Origin: PALSA-911 sp963743035
Lineage (GTDB): Bacteria > Pseudomonadota > Alphaproteobacteria > Acetobacterales > Acetobacteraceae
DNA: 64,000 nucleotides
NCBI GenBank assembly: GCA_963743035.1
Contig: CAVUOB010000002.1
Location: 186,001 to 250,000, forward strand
Direction of reading: 5' to 3'
Positions 26,409 to 35,318 of the stretch are shown one piece after another. The notes beneath the pieces are model-generated. The model was not told the origin of the DNA and did not search any database. It saw only the letters and a list, made by a program, of their open reading frames with translations. The position numbers and the translations under genes are program-made. Each line of letters opens with the position of its first letter. Positions within the stretch are counted from its first letter, which is position 1.

Positions 26409-27743
26409 CTACCAGGTCGCGAACATGATCGCCACCGCCACGGCCATCACCGCCGTGGACAGCCAGCCCATCAGCCAGAGCGGGCGCGGCAGCGTGAACC
26501 GGCCCATGACCTTGGGCTGCATGGCCATGATCATGATCACCGCCATCAGCGGCACGGACACGATGCCGTTCAGCACCGCCGACCAGAACAGCGCCTTGAT
26601 CGGATCGATGTGGACGAAATTGATCCCGATGCCGATCAGCGTGGCGACGGCGATCGTGCCGTAGAAGCCCCTGGCGTCCAGCGGCTGGCGGCCGAGCCCG
26701 GTGGTCCAGCCCAGCGCCTCGCCGAGCGCATAGGCCGCGGAACCGGCCAGCACCGGCACGGCCAGCATGCCGATGCCGATGATCCCCGCGGCGAACAGCG
26801 CGAAGGTGAACACCCCGGCGATCGGGCGCAGCGCCTCGGCGGCCTGGGCCGAGGTCTGGATATCGGTGATCCCGTGCGTGTGCAGGGTTGCCGCCGTGGT
26901 GATGATGATGAACAGGCTGATCAGATTGGAGAATCCCATGCCGAGATAGGTATCGATCCGCAACCGGCTGATCTGCGCCGGCGCCTCCCCGGGCGCCTCG
27001 ATCAGCGCATGCGCGGCCGGGTCGACACGCTCGTCCTCGGCTTCCTGGGAGGATTGCCAGAAGAAGCAATACGGCGTGATCGTGGTGCCGAGAACGGCAA
27101 CGATGGTCACCACGTAATCCGTTTGCAGGTTGAAGCTCGGCACCAGCGTGGCAAAGGCCACCTGGCCCCAGGGCACATCGACGATCAGCGCGGTCAGCAC
27201 ATACGCCAGCAGCACCGCCGACGTCCATTTCAGCACGGCGACATAGCGTTCGTAGCGGGAAAACACCTCCAGCCAGACGCAAATGACGGCGAAAACCACG
27301 ACGTACAGATGGGCGGGACCGCCGATGATCAGACGCAGGGCTTCCCCCATCGCGCCGAGATCGGCCCCCAGATTGATCACATTGGCAACCAGCAGCAAGG
27401 CGACGATGGCGCGCAGCAGCCACGGCGGGTAATGCAGGCGGATATTGCCGGCAATGCCGCTGCCGGTGACGCGGCCGATGCGGGCGCTGACCTCCTGGAT
27501 CGCGGCGATCAGCGGAAAGCTGAACAGCATGACCCAGCACATGGCATAGCCGAACTGGGCGCCGGCCTGGGAATAGGTGGCGATGCCGCTGGGGTCGTCG
27601 TCCGAAGCGCCGGTGATCAGGCCGGGCCCGAGCAGCTTGAACAGGTTGCGCTGGCGGCCGGGCAGCTTCCTGACAAGGGCGATCCGCCCGGCCAGTGGAA
27701 GATGGCGTCGCGCGGCCCGTGCGGCGCTGGTATCGTGTGGCAT
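26409..27743 (-). CDS. NRAMP-family metal ion transporter with non-canonical metal-site motifs
   Basis: This 444-residue membrane protein has the NRAMP fold sequence pattern (LLGPGLITGASDDDPSGI at about 38-54, about 11 helices). Canonical NRAMPs have DPGN in helix 1 and MPH in helix 6. Here these are DPSG (50-53) and TPYCFFWQ (223-230), so the metal-binding Asn and Met are missing. Such divergent members include the Mg-transporting NRMT group, so Mn/Fe transport should not be assumed. The start ATG is 13 bases after the stop of the molybdenum hydroxylase gene on the same strand. The end is 12 bases from the convergent prpE. Confidence 0.8.
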   Translation of the reverse strand: MPHDTSAARAARRHLPLAGRIALVRKLPGRQRNLFKLLGPGLITGASDDDPSGIATYSQAGAQFGYAMCWVMLFSFPLIAAIQEVSARIGRVTGSGIAGNIRLHYPPWLLRAIVALLLVANVINLGADLGAMGEALRLIIGGPAHLYVVVFAVICVWLEVFSRYERYVAVLKWTSAVLLAYVLTALIVDVPWGQVAFATLVPSFNLQTDYVVTIVAVLGTTITPYCFFWQSSQEAEDERVDPAAHALIEAPGEAPAQISRLRIDTYLGMGFSNLISLFIIITTAATLHTHGITDIQTSAQAAEALRPIAGVFTFALFAAGIIGIGMLAVPVLAGSAAYALGEALGWTTGLGRQPLDARGFYGTIAVATLIGIGINFVHIDPIKALFWSAVLNGIVSVPLMAVIMIMAMQPKVMGRFTLPRPLWLMGWLSTAVMAVAVAIMFATW

Positions 27744-27756
27744 AAAATAGATCCGA

Positions 27757-30066
27757 TCAGGATGCGCGTGCGTGTTCGATGGCCCGCCATACATGCTCGG
27801 GCGTTGCCGGCATGTCGATATGGCGTACCCCCAGCGGCGCCAGCGCGTCGAGGATCGCGCAGATCACCGCCTGGGGCGCCGCGATTGCGCCGGCCTGGCC
27901 CGCGCCCTTCACGCCGAGCGGATTGGCGTTGGTCGGCACGCCGTTCAACCGGATGGCGAGGTCGGGCAGGTCGTCGGCCCGCGGCAGGGCATAGTCCATG
28001 AACGAGCCGCTGAGCAGCTGGCCGCTGGCGGGGTCGTATACCGTGTGCTCCAGCATCGCCTGGCCGATGCCCTGCGCCACGCCGCCCTGCACCTGGCCGA
28101 TGGTCAGCATCGGGTTGATGATCGTGCCGAAATCGTCGACGCCGGTGTAGCGCAGCAGCGCCACATGCCCGGTTTCCGGGTCCACCTCCACCTCGGCGAT
28201 GTGGCAGCCATTGGGGAAGGTGATGAGGTCGAGCAGGTTCCAGGCATAGGTGTCCAGGCTGGCCGTCTCGTCCGGCGGCGCGGAGCCTTCCCGGGCGGCG
28301 CGGGCGAGGTCGAGCAGCCCGATGCCGCGATCGCCGGCGCGCGAAGCGGCCATCGGCGAATTGCACCGCGTCCACCGGCGCCTGCAGCAGCCGCGCGGCG
28401 ATGACGCGGCCCTTGGCGATGACGCCGTCGATGGCCTTGACCAGCGCCGCGCCGCCCATGTGCAGCGAGCGCGCACCGCCATGGCCGTTGCCGTCCGCGG
28501 ATCATGCGCGGTATCCGCCTGCTTGTAGATGAAACGATCGATCGGCAGGCCGAGGCGGTCGGCGGCGATCTGCGGAAAGCTGGTCTCATGCCCTTGTCCG
28601 TTGGATTGCGTGCCGAGCAGCAGCGACACCCGGTCGTCGGGTTCGAAACGGATTTCCGCGCCCTCGTTCGGCGCGCCGCGGGCGGTCTCCAGGAAGCAGG
28701 TCACGCCGATGCCGCGCAGCCTGCCCCGGCGGCGCGATTGCTCCCGCCGGTCCGGGAAGCCGGCATGATCGGCGGCGGCCAGCGCGACATCGATGTTGGC
28801 GGCGAATGTCCCGCCATCGATGGTCGTGCCCATGGCCGTAGGGTGCGGGAACGCGGCAATCAGGTTGCGCCGCCTGAGCTCGATCGCGTCGATGCCGACG
28901 ATCGGTGCGGCGGCGTCGATCAGTCGCTCGATCAGGTAGTTCGCCTCCGGCTTGCCGGCGCCGCGATAGGCGTCGACCGGCACCGTGTTGGTGAAGACGC
29001 CATGCACGTCCATGAACACGGCCGGAATGGCGTAGCCGCCGCCCATGGCATTGCCCGGCGCATTGGTGGAACTGCCGGGCCCGCCGGTCGACATCGCCGC
29101 GCCGAGATTGGCGATGGTGGCGACGTCCAGCGCGAGGAATTTGCCGTCCCGGTCGAGCGCGAGGCGGCCGCGGGTGACATTGTCGCGGCCATGCGCGGTG
29201 GAGACGAAATCCTCGCCATGGCCGGACGCCCATTTCACCGGCCGGCCGAACCGGCGCGCGGCCCAGAGGATCAGGACATATTCCGGATACAGCCCGTTCT
29301 TGACGCCGAAGCCGCCGCCGACATCGGGGCAGGAGAGCTGGATCCGGTCGCGCGGCACGCGGAACACCGTGTCGGCCAGCGGGTCGCGGATGCCGTGCAC
29401 GCCCTGTCCGCTCAGCAGCAGGTGGAAGGTTTCGCTGTCGCGGTCGTATTCGCCGATGGCGGCGCGATGCTCGATCGGCGCGACGATGATGCGGTTGTTG
29501 ACCAGTTCCAGCCCGACCACATGCGCCGCCGTCGCGAGTGCGGCCGCCACGGCGGCGCGGTCGCCCTTCTCGAAGCGATAGGACAGGTTGTTCGCGATGC
29601 CGTCCCAGATCTGCGCCGCACCTGGGTCCTGGGCGGTCCTGGCGTCGACGACGCAGGGCAGCGGATCATAGGCGATGTCCACCAGCTCCGCGCCATCGCG
29701 CGCGGCGGCGCGGGTTTCCGCCACCACGAAGGCCACCGGCTCGCCGACATGGCGCGCCCGGTCGGCGGCGAGCGCGCCGCGTTCCGGGATCCGCATCGGC
29801 CCGATCGTCGCCACCTTCGCGGTGCAGGGCAGCGGCCCGATCCCGTCCGCGCGCAGATCGGCCGCGCCGAACACGCCCAGCACGCCCGGGATGGCCAGTG
29901 CCGCGCGGCTGTCGATGCCCAGGATCCTGGCATGGGCGTGGGGCGAGCGGACGATCTGGAGATGGAGCTGGCCGGGGCGGTTGATATCGTCGGTGAAGCG
30001 GCCATTCCCGGTCAGGAAGCGCTGGTCTTCCAGGCGCCGTATGGATTGGCCGCTCAAATCGTTCAT
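27757..30066 (-). CDS. Molybdenum hydroxylase large subunit (xanthine dehydrogenase/CO dehydrogenase family), locally garbled frame
   Basis: The 769-residue protein is a CoxL/XdhB-type molybdopterin subunit that hydroxylates aldehydes, heterocycles or CO. It shows GNGRFTDDINRPGQLH near the start, RSPHAHARI, VGEPVAFVVAET, LSCPDVGGGFGVKNGLYPE and MGTTIDGG. Between about 28500 and 28340 the frame gives nonsense (RARCTWAARRWSRPS), while the next frame gives the expected MGGAALVKAIDGVIAKGR; a missing base and an extra base compensate. The usual FeS and FAD subunits are not adjacent. The ATG at 30066 is chosen because the family start (LSGQSIRRLEDQRFL) follows. Substrate unknown. Confidence 0.85.
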   Translation of the reverse strand: MNDLSGQSIRRLEDQRFLTGNGRFTDDINRPGQLHLQIVRSPHAHARILGIDSRAALAIPGVLGVFGAADLRADGIGPLPCTAKVATIGPMRIPERGALAADRARHVGEPVAFVVAETRAAARDGAELVDIAYDPLPCVVDARTAQDPGAAQIWDGIANNLSYRFEKGDRAAVAAALATAAHVVGLELVNNRIIVAPIEHRAAIGEYDRDSETFHLLLSGQGVHGIRDPLADTVFRVPRDRIQLSCPDVGGGFGVKNGLYPEYVLILWAARRFGRPVKWASGHGEDFVSTAHGRDNVTRGRLALDRDGKFLALDVATIANLGAAMSTGGPGSSTNAPGNAMGGGYAIPAVFMDVHGVFTNTVPVDAYRGAGKPEANYLIERLIDAAAPIVGIDAIELRRRNLIAAFPHPTAMGTTIDGGTFAANIDVALAAADHAGFPDRREQSRRRGRLRGIGVTCFLETARGAPNEGAEIRFEPDDRVSLLLGTQSNGQGHETSFPQIAADRLGLPIDRFIYKQADTAHDPRTATAMAVRARCTWAARRWSRPSTASSPRAASSPRGCCRRRWTRCNSPMAASRAGDRGIGLLDLARAAREGSAPPDETASLDTYAWNLLDLITFPNGCHIAEVEVDPETGHVALLRYTGVDDFGTIINPMLTIGQVQGGVAQGIGQAMLEHTVYDPASGQLLSGSFMDYALPRADDLPDLAIRLNGVPTNANPLGVKGAGQAGAIAAPQAVICAILDALAPLGVRHIDMPATPEHVWRAIEHARAS

Positions 30067-30207
30067 CGCCGACTTCCCGCTGCTGCTGCAGTGTTCAGGA
30101 TAGCATCCTCCGAATTTTCTGGCGCCGACGGCTAAACGGGACCGCCCGCCCTTGACCGGCCGCACCGGTACAAATCCAATCGGCCTCCCGCCATGAGGAG
30201 ACGATCC

Positions 30208-30567
30208 ATGAGCATGACCGTGCATCACGTGCATCTGAAGACCCGCGACCCGCGGCAGACCGCGCAATTCTACATCGATAATTTCGGCGCCACCCTGAAG
30301 GCCGAGAATCCCGGGCGCGGGTTCGAGCTCGATCTGCACGGGCTGCAGCTCAACGTCACCGACATCGTCGTTACCCAGAAGCACGAACAGCATTACGGGA
30401 TCGAACACATGGCGGTGCATACAGACGACTACACGGCCACGCTGGCCAATTTGCGCAAGAACGGCGTGCGTATCCTCGAAGAGCTGCCACCCAACCAGAA
30501 CGGCCGGCGCGTCTGCTTCGTGGAAGCCCCGGACGGCGCGCAGATGGAAGTGATCGAAAAACTGTAA
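30208..30567 (+). CDS. VOC family (glyoxalase/dioxygenase fold) protein
   Basis: This 119-residue single-domain protein begins VHHVHLKTRDPRQTAQFYIDNFGA, a typical VOC start, and ends CFVEAPDGAQMEVIEKL. Likely metal ligands are His in VHHVHL, His in GIEHMAVH and the Glu near the C-terminus. The family includes glyoxalases, ring-cleaving dioxygenases and resistance proteins, so the reaction is open. The ATG at 30208 follows GAGGAGACGATCC. A luciferase-like enzyme starts 13 bases downstream and is probably co-transcribed. Confidence 0.85.
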   Translation: MSMTVHHVHLKTRDPRQTAQFYIDNFGATLKAENPGRGFELDLHGLQLNVTDIVVTQKHEQHYGIEHMAVHTDDYTATLANLRKNGVRILEELPPNQNGRRVCFVEAPDGAQMEVIEKL

Positions 30568-30580
30568 GGGGATTTCCAGC

Positions 30581-31502
30581 ATGGCCTTGAAGGACCGGAT
30601 CCCGTTCGGCATGTCGCTGCCGCACCGCTCGCCCGACGCGATCGACATGGGCGTGGTGCGCCAGGTTGCCCAGCGCGCGGAGGCGCTGGGATTTCGCGAT
30701 CTCTGGGTGACCGAGAACACCCTCGATCACGTCACCAGCTTCGATCCCGTGGTGGTGCTGACCTATGCGGCCGCGGTCACGAGCCGGATCCGCCTCGGTG
30801 CGTCGGTGGTGGTGCTGGCCATCCACAGCCCGCTGACGGTGGCGCATCAATGGGCGAGCCTGGATCAGGTCAGCGGCGGGCGGGCGATCCTCGCGGTCGG
30901 CCTCGGCCGGGAGGACCACTACCGGCAGTTTGCGGTGCCCCTTGCGGGCCGGGTGCGTCGGTTCCGCGAGGAGGTCGAGCTGATCCGGGCGCTGTGGACC
31001 GAAAAGAAGGTCACCTATCGCGGCAGCTTCTACCAGGTCGAGGACGGGGTCATGGCGTTGAAGCCGCTGCAGCACCCGCATCCGCCGATCTGGATGGGCG
31101 TCGGGCATCCCGATGCGCTGCGCCGCGCGGCGTCGCTCGCGGATGGCTGGATGGGCTCGGGCGGGTCGAGCGTTGCCGAGTTCGGCCGGTCGGTGCCGAT
31201 ACTGAAGGAGGCGCTGGAGAAGGCAGGGCGCGATCCCGGCAAATTCCCGATCTCCAAGCGTGTCTTCATGGCGGTGGACGAGCGCCCGGAGGTGGCGCGC
31301 GCCGAGCTCGATCGCTGGTTCACCGAGGTGTACCACAACCCGGCCGGTACCGACGCGTCCGGCGTCCACGGCACGCCGGAGCAGGTGCGCGAGCGGCTGG
31401 AGGAACTGATCGCAATGGGCGCCAACCACCTGCTGCTGAACCCTGATCTCCCGTCATGCGGAACAGCTGGAGGCTGTGGCGCAAATCGTCGGCCTCGCCT
31501 AG
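30581..31502 (+). CDS. LLM class flavin/F420-dependent oxidoreductase, C-terminus shifted
   Basis: This bacterial-luciferase-family protein has FGMSLPHRSPDAIDM, RAEALGFRDLWVTEN, the central HPHPPIWMGVGHPDALRRAASLADGW (cited in parts) and GTPEQVRERLEELIAMGANHLLLNP. After LLLNP the open frame runs on for over 90 Arg/Ala-rich residues into the next gene. Dropping G31445 instead gives ISRHAEQLEAVAQIVGLA-stop at 31502, the normal end, for a 306-residue protein. That also leaves a clean gap before the next gene at 31512. Family members use FMN or F420. No F420 synthesis gene is in the window. Confidence 0.83.
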
Positions 31503-31511
31503 AATCCGGTC

Positions 31512-33110
31512 ATGCGACGACGCAGTTTCCTGACCGGTGCGGCCGGATTGTCCGCCGCGTTCGCCGGACCGCTCGTGGCGCCGTCGGTGGCGCGGGGGGA
31601 TGCTGCGACGGTGCTGCGCTTCATCCCGCAGGCCGATGTCACGATCCTCGATCCGCTGGCCACCACGGCCTATCCCACGCGCAACCACGGGCATATGTGC
31701 TGGGACACGCTGTATGGCGTGGACGAGCGCTTCGTCCCGCGGCCGCAGCTCGCCGAAGGGCATTCGGTGGAGGATGACGGCAAGCGCTGGGTGTTCACCC
31801 TGCGCGACGGCCCGACCTTCCATGACGGCGAGAAGATACGGGCCGCCGACGCCGTCGCCTCCATCCGGCGCTGGCTGCCGCGCGACACGCATGGCCAGAC
31901 CTTGGCCCAGCGGCTCGACGATATCCGCGCACTGGATGATCGCCGCTTCGAGATCCGGCTGCGCCGGCCCTTTGCGCTGATGCTGGATGCGCTGGGCAAG
32001 GTTTCCTCCTACCCGTGCTTCATCTACCCCGAGCGCTTCGCCGCCATCGATCCGACGAAGCCGTTCACGGAGGTGGTCGGCTCCGGCCCCTATCGCTTCG
32101 TCGCGGCGGAGCGGCTGTCCGGCGCCCAGCTGGTCTACCGCAAATTCGACGCCTATGTGCCGACGCCCGTAGGCACGCCGGGCATGATCGCCGGTCCGAA
32201 GCTGGCGCATTTCGAGCGGGTGGAATGGAAGATCGTGCCCGATGCCTCGACCGCCGCCGCCGCCATGCAGTCCGGGGAGCTGGATTGGTGGGAGGTGGTG
32301 GCGCCCGATCTGCGCCAGGTGCTGGCACGCGCGCGCAATGTGGTGCTGGACCGCATCGACAGCAGCGGCACCTGTGCCAGCCTGCGCTTCAACCAGTTGC
32401 AGCCGCCATTCGACGACCCGGCGGTGCGCCGCGCGCCGCTGAAGGCGATCGTCCAGTCCGATTTCATGGCGGCCGTGGCCGGGACGGAACGCAGCGCATG
32501 GCGCGATGACCTCGGCTGCTTCCCGGTCGGCAGCCCGCTGGCATCCGATGCCGGGATGGATGCGCTGACCTCGCCGCGCGACCTTGCCGCCGCCAGGGCA
32601 GCTTTGCAGGCCACCGGCAGGGCCGGGGACAAGGTGGTCGCCCTGCACGCCACCGACGTTTCCAACCAGAACGCGCTGATGGCGGTGGGGGTGGACCTGT
32701 TGCAGCAGCTCGGCTTCTCCGTGCAGGACGCGACGTCCGATTGGGGCAGTTTGCTGCAGCGCCGGCAGAATCGCGGCCCCGCCGCCCAGGGCGGCTGGAA
32801 CGCGCTGATCGTGCTGCTGAGCGGGATGGAGCTGAACACGCCGGCCGGGCACCTGCTGCTGCGCGGCAATGGCGCCGATGCCTGGTTCGGCTGGCCGACC
32901 GCGCCGAAGCTGGAGGCGCTGCGCGACGCCTGGTTCGACGCCGCCGGCCCGGAGGAGCAGAAGCGCATCGGCCGGGAGATCCAGCTCCAGTTCTTCCAGG
33001 ACGTGCCATATATCCCGCTCGGCCAGTATTTTACCGACACCGCCTATCAGCGGGGCCTGACCGGGCTGCGCCAGGGCATCGCCCTGCCGCTGAACGTCCG
33101 CCGCGCCTGA
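31512..33110 (+). CDS. Family 5 (peptide/nickel-type) ABC solute-binding protein, Tat-exported
   Basis: This 532-residue protein starts MRRRSFLTGAAGLSAAF, a twin-arginine signal with cleavage near residue 28. The mature protein has LRFIPQADVTILDPLATT, RWVFTLRDGPTFHDGE, VVGSGPYRF and FNQLQPPFDDPAVRRA, the SBP family 5 pattern. It should deliver a peptide or other ligand to a DppBCDF-like importer. No permease or ATPase is adjacent, so it is orphaned in this window. It starts nine bases after the corrected end of the luciferase-like gene and is probably in its operon. Confidence 0.88.
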   Translation: MRRRSFLTGAAGLSAAFAGPLVAPSVARGDAATVLRFIPQADVTILDPLATTAYPTRNHGHMCWDTLYGVDERFVPRPQLAEGHSVEDDGKRWVFTLRDGPTFHDGEKIRAADAVASIRRWLPRDTHGQTLAQRLDDIRALDDRRFEIRLRRPFALMLDALGKVSSYPCFIYPERFAAIDPTKPFTEVVGSGPYRFVAAERLSGAQLVYRKFDAYVPTPVGTPGMIAGPKLAHFERVEWKIVPDASTAAAAMQSGELDWWEVVAPDLRQVLARARNVVLDRIDSSGTCASLRFNQLQPPFDDPAVRRAPLKAIVQSDFMAAVAGTERSAWRDDLGCFPVGSPLASDAGMDALTSPRDLAAARAALQATGRAGDKVVALHATDVSNQNALMAVGVDLLQQLGFSVQDATSDWGSLLQRRQNRGPAAQGGWNALIVLLSGMELNTPAGHLLLRGNGADAWFGWPTAPKLEALRDAWFDAAGPEEQKRIGREIQLQFFQDVPYIPLGQYFTDTAYQRGLTGLRQGIALPLNVRRA

Positions 33111-33152
33111 GGTCGCAGGGAACCCGCACCGGGGGTCCGGCGTATTGGCTGC

Positions 33153-33371
33153 ATGCCATGGATGCAGAGTGACCCACCCATTCCGCCGGGCCAGCCGCCG
33201 ATGCCGCCGGATCCGGATCTGCCCGCCCCGATCGAAGAGCCGCCGCCGCCCATTCCGATCCCGAAGGATGTACCCCCGGAACCCATGCGGCTACGCGGAG
33301 CAGGCGGCGGGAAACGGCCTATTCGGGACGGCCGTTGCGGTGGGAGAAGGCGGTCTCGGCGCTGGTCATGA
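33153..33371 (+). CDS. Possible small proline-rich protein
   Basis: The first 45 residues are strikingly Pro-rich (for example PPIPPGQPPMPPDPDLPAP) with acidic residues. The remaining 27 are Arg/Gly-rich and antisense to the end of the ThDP enzyme gene. Short Pro-rich hypothetical proteins of this kind exist in alphaproteobacteria, but I recognise no family. The tail may be non-coding or shifted. Only the first part looks protein-like. Confidence 0.3.
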   Translation: MPWMQSDPPIPPGQPPMPPDPDLPAPIEEPPPPIPIPKDVPPEPMRLRGAGGGKRPIRDGRCGGRRRSRRWS

Positions 33372-34971
33372 ATTCCAGCAATGCCGGCCGGCCCTCCTCG
33401 GTCTGGCGGCGGGCGCGCAGGATGGCGTCGGCGATGCCGCCGGGGTCGGAGACACGTTCGCTCCAGCCGCCGAGATCCCTGGCCAGATTGGCGTAGTTGC
33501 CGCCGAGGTCGCGGGATTTGTGCAATTCGTGCGACAGCTTCATGTGCGGGATCTCGATCGCCATGGTGCTGTTGTTCAGCACGATGGTCAGGATCGGGAT
33601 GCCGGCGCGCACCGCGGTTTCGAAATCGAGCCCGACCATGCCGAAGGCCGCATCGCCCATGAAATTGACGCAGAACTTGTCGGGTGCGGCGACCTTGGCG
33701 CCGATGGTCAGGCCAAGACCGGTGCCGAGCTGGTGCGATTTGCCCCAGCCGAGATAGCCGCGCGGACGGGTGGCCCGGTAGAACGGCAGCAGCTGGTCGC
33801 GCGGGCTGCCGGAATCATGCGTCACGATGGCGCCGGCCGGATCGACCACGCGCATGAACTCGTTCATCACCCGATACGGCGTCATGGGCGTTTCGGCCGA
33901 GTTCAGCCTGGCCTCCCAGCGATGCAGCCAGGCTGAACGCTCGGCGGCGATTTCCGCGGCCGGGTTGCGGTTGCGCCGCTTGCCGCCCAGCCGGTCTTTC
34001 ACCGCGGCCACCAGGGAGGAAAGCGTCAGTCGCGCATCGCCGAGCAGCGCGATCTCGGTATCGAAGGATTTATGCAGGTCGCGCGCGTCGTTGGTGGCGT
34101 GGATGACCGGCACGCCCTTGGGCAGCGGCGGCGTGGTCAGCGGGTGGCGGTTCAGGCCGGTGCCGATGCCGACGACCAGGTCCGCCCGGGTATACAGGAA
34201 CATCCGCCCGGGGCCGCTGAACGTGTTGCCACCGGACCCGAGCGCGAGGGGATGGTCCTCGGGGAAGGCGCTCTTGCCGTCGACCGTGGTCATCACCGGC
34301 GCCTGCAGCAGCTCTGCCAGTTCCACCAGTTCGGCGGAGGCTTCGGCATACAGCACGCCCTGTCCGGCCAGGATTACCGGACAGGCGGCGGCCAGCATGC
34401 GCTTCGCCGCATCCTCCACATCGCGCGGATCGGGGGTGGAGAGAGTGGGGCGGACCGGCGTGTAGCTCAGCGCGTCGGTGCCGATATCGAGGTCCACCAG
34501 GTCCCGGGGAATTTCGACCATCGTCGGGCCGGGGCGACCGTTCTTCAGCGCGCTGAAGGCGCGCCGCATGACGGCCGGGGTGGATTCCGGCAGCCGGATC
34601 TCCTCCATATGCTTGGTGACGGAGGCGTAGGTCACGTTGGAGCGAAAGGTCGGAAAGACCTGCGACTGGTCCCGCGCCTGGGCAAGCGGCAGGAACAGCA
34701 CCGGAACGGAGTCCGAATATGTGGTGGCGATGCCGGGGAAGGCGTTCTCCGAACCGGGGCCGTACTGCATGGCGAAGACGCCGGGGGGCTTGCCGTTGGT
34801 GACCCGGGCATAGCCGTCCGCCATGTCCACGCCGACCCGCTCCTGCCGGCAGATCACCGGGCGGATGCCGGCGGCGACCGCGTTTTCGATAATGGAGGTG
34901 GTCGGGAAGCAGAACAGGGTGGAAACCCCCTCCCGCTTCAGGATTTCCACGATGGCATCGGCGGCACGCAT
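33319..34971 (-). CDS. Thiamine diphosphate-dependent enzyme (acetolactate synthase/benzoylformate decarboxylase family)
   Basis: The 550-residue protein has the three ThDP-enzyme domains. The PYR domain carries the catalytic Glu44 (CRQERVGVDMADGYARVT), a central domain begins about residue 190, and the PP domain holds the diphosphate/Mg motif MGDAAFGM ending in VLNN. The reaction is decarboxylation or carboligation of a 2-keto acid. The sequence does not settle which, and no ilvN partner is adjacent. The ATG at 34971 is chosen because the conserved domain starts at residue 3; the upstream open frame is not family-like. Confidence 0.85.
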   Translation of the reverse strand: MRAADAIVEILKREGVSTLFCFPTTSIIENAVAAGIRPVICRQERVGVDMADGYARVTNGKPPGVFAMQYGPGSENAFPGIATTYSDSVPVLFLPLAQARDQSQVFPTFRSNVTYASVTKHMEEIRLPESTPAVMRRAFSALKNGRPGPTMVEIPRDLVDLDIGTDALSYTPVRPTLSTPDPRDVEDAAKRMLAAACPVILAGQGVLYAEASAELVELAELLQAPVMTTVDGKSAFPEDHPLALGSGGNTFSGPGRMFLYTRADLVVGIGTGLNRHPLTTPPLPKGVPVIHATNDARDLHKSFDTEIALLGDARLTLSSLVAAVKDRLGGKRRNRNPAAEIAAERSAWLHRWEARLNSAETPMTPYRVMNEFMRVVDPAGAIVTHDSGSPRDQLLPFYRATRPRGYLGWGKSHQLGTGLGLTIGAKVAAPDKFCVNFMGDAAFGMVGLDFETAVRAGIPILTIVLNNSTMAIEIPHMKLSHELHKSRDLGGNYANLARDLGGWSERVSDPGGIADAILRARRQTEEGRPALLEFMTSAETAFSHRNGRPE

Positions 34972-35318
34972 GGAATTTTCCCCCGGTGTTTTTTGATACG
35001 AGGGAGCGTAGGCGGAGGGTCGGGAAGGGACAAGGCGAGGGGCGGGCGGCAACATCATCGCAGTCTCGTCCGGCGCGGAACCCGGCCGGCGGATGGGGTT
35101 CCGAGCCGTGGCTGTATCGGCCGGCATAAAGCCTGTACACTGAACCGACGTCCGCCGGCGGCAGGCCGTGGATGCTGCCGTTGGCAGGGGATGGGGCCAT
35201 CGGGGAGGACATCGTTGTATCTGGGTGCGAAGCCAACAGGCCGCCGCTTGGATTGGCGCGGCATCGTGACAGGATGCCGCGAAACCGATCGGCTCCATCC
35301 AGGTTCTGGGGCGCGCTG
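34972..35318. other. Intergenic region between divergent ThDP enzyme and MscS-family genes
   Basis: This 347-base gap should hold the promoters of both divergent genes. I see no convincing gene, sigma-70 hexamer pair, terminator or riboswitch in it. An open frame continues through it on each strand, but neither has family similarity. Confidence 0.6.

Noticed and set aside
28504..30135. A 543-residue plus-strand frame opposite the molybdenum hydroxylase gene
   Set aside because: No domain or signal; composition is that of an antisense shadow.
33111..33318. A riboswitch or terminator downstream of the binding protein
   Set aside because: The stretch is explained at least in part by a Pro-rich reading frame and shows no stable stem with T-run.
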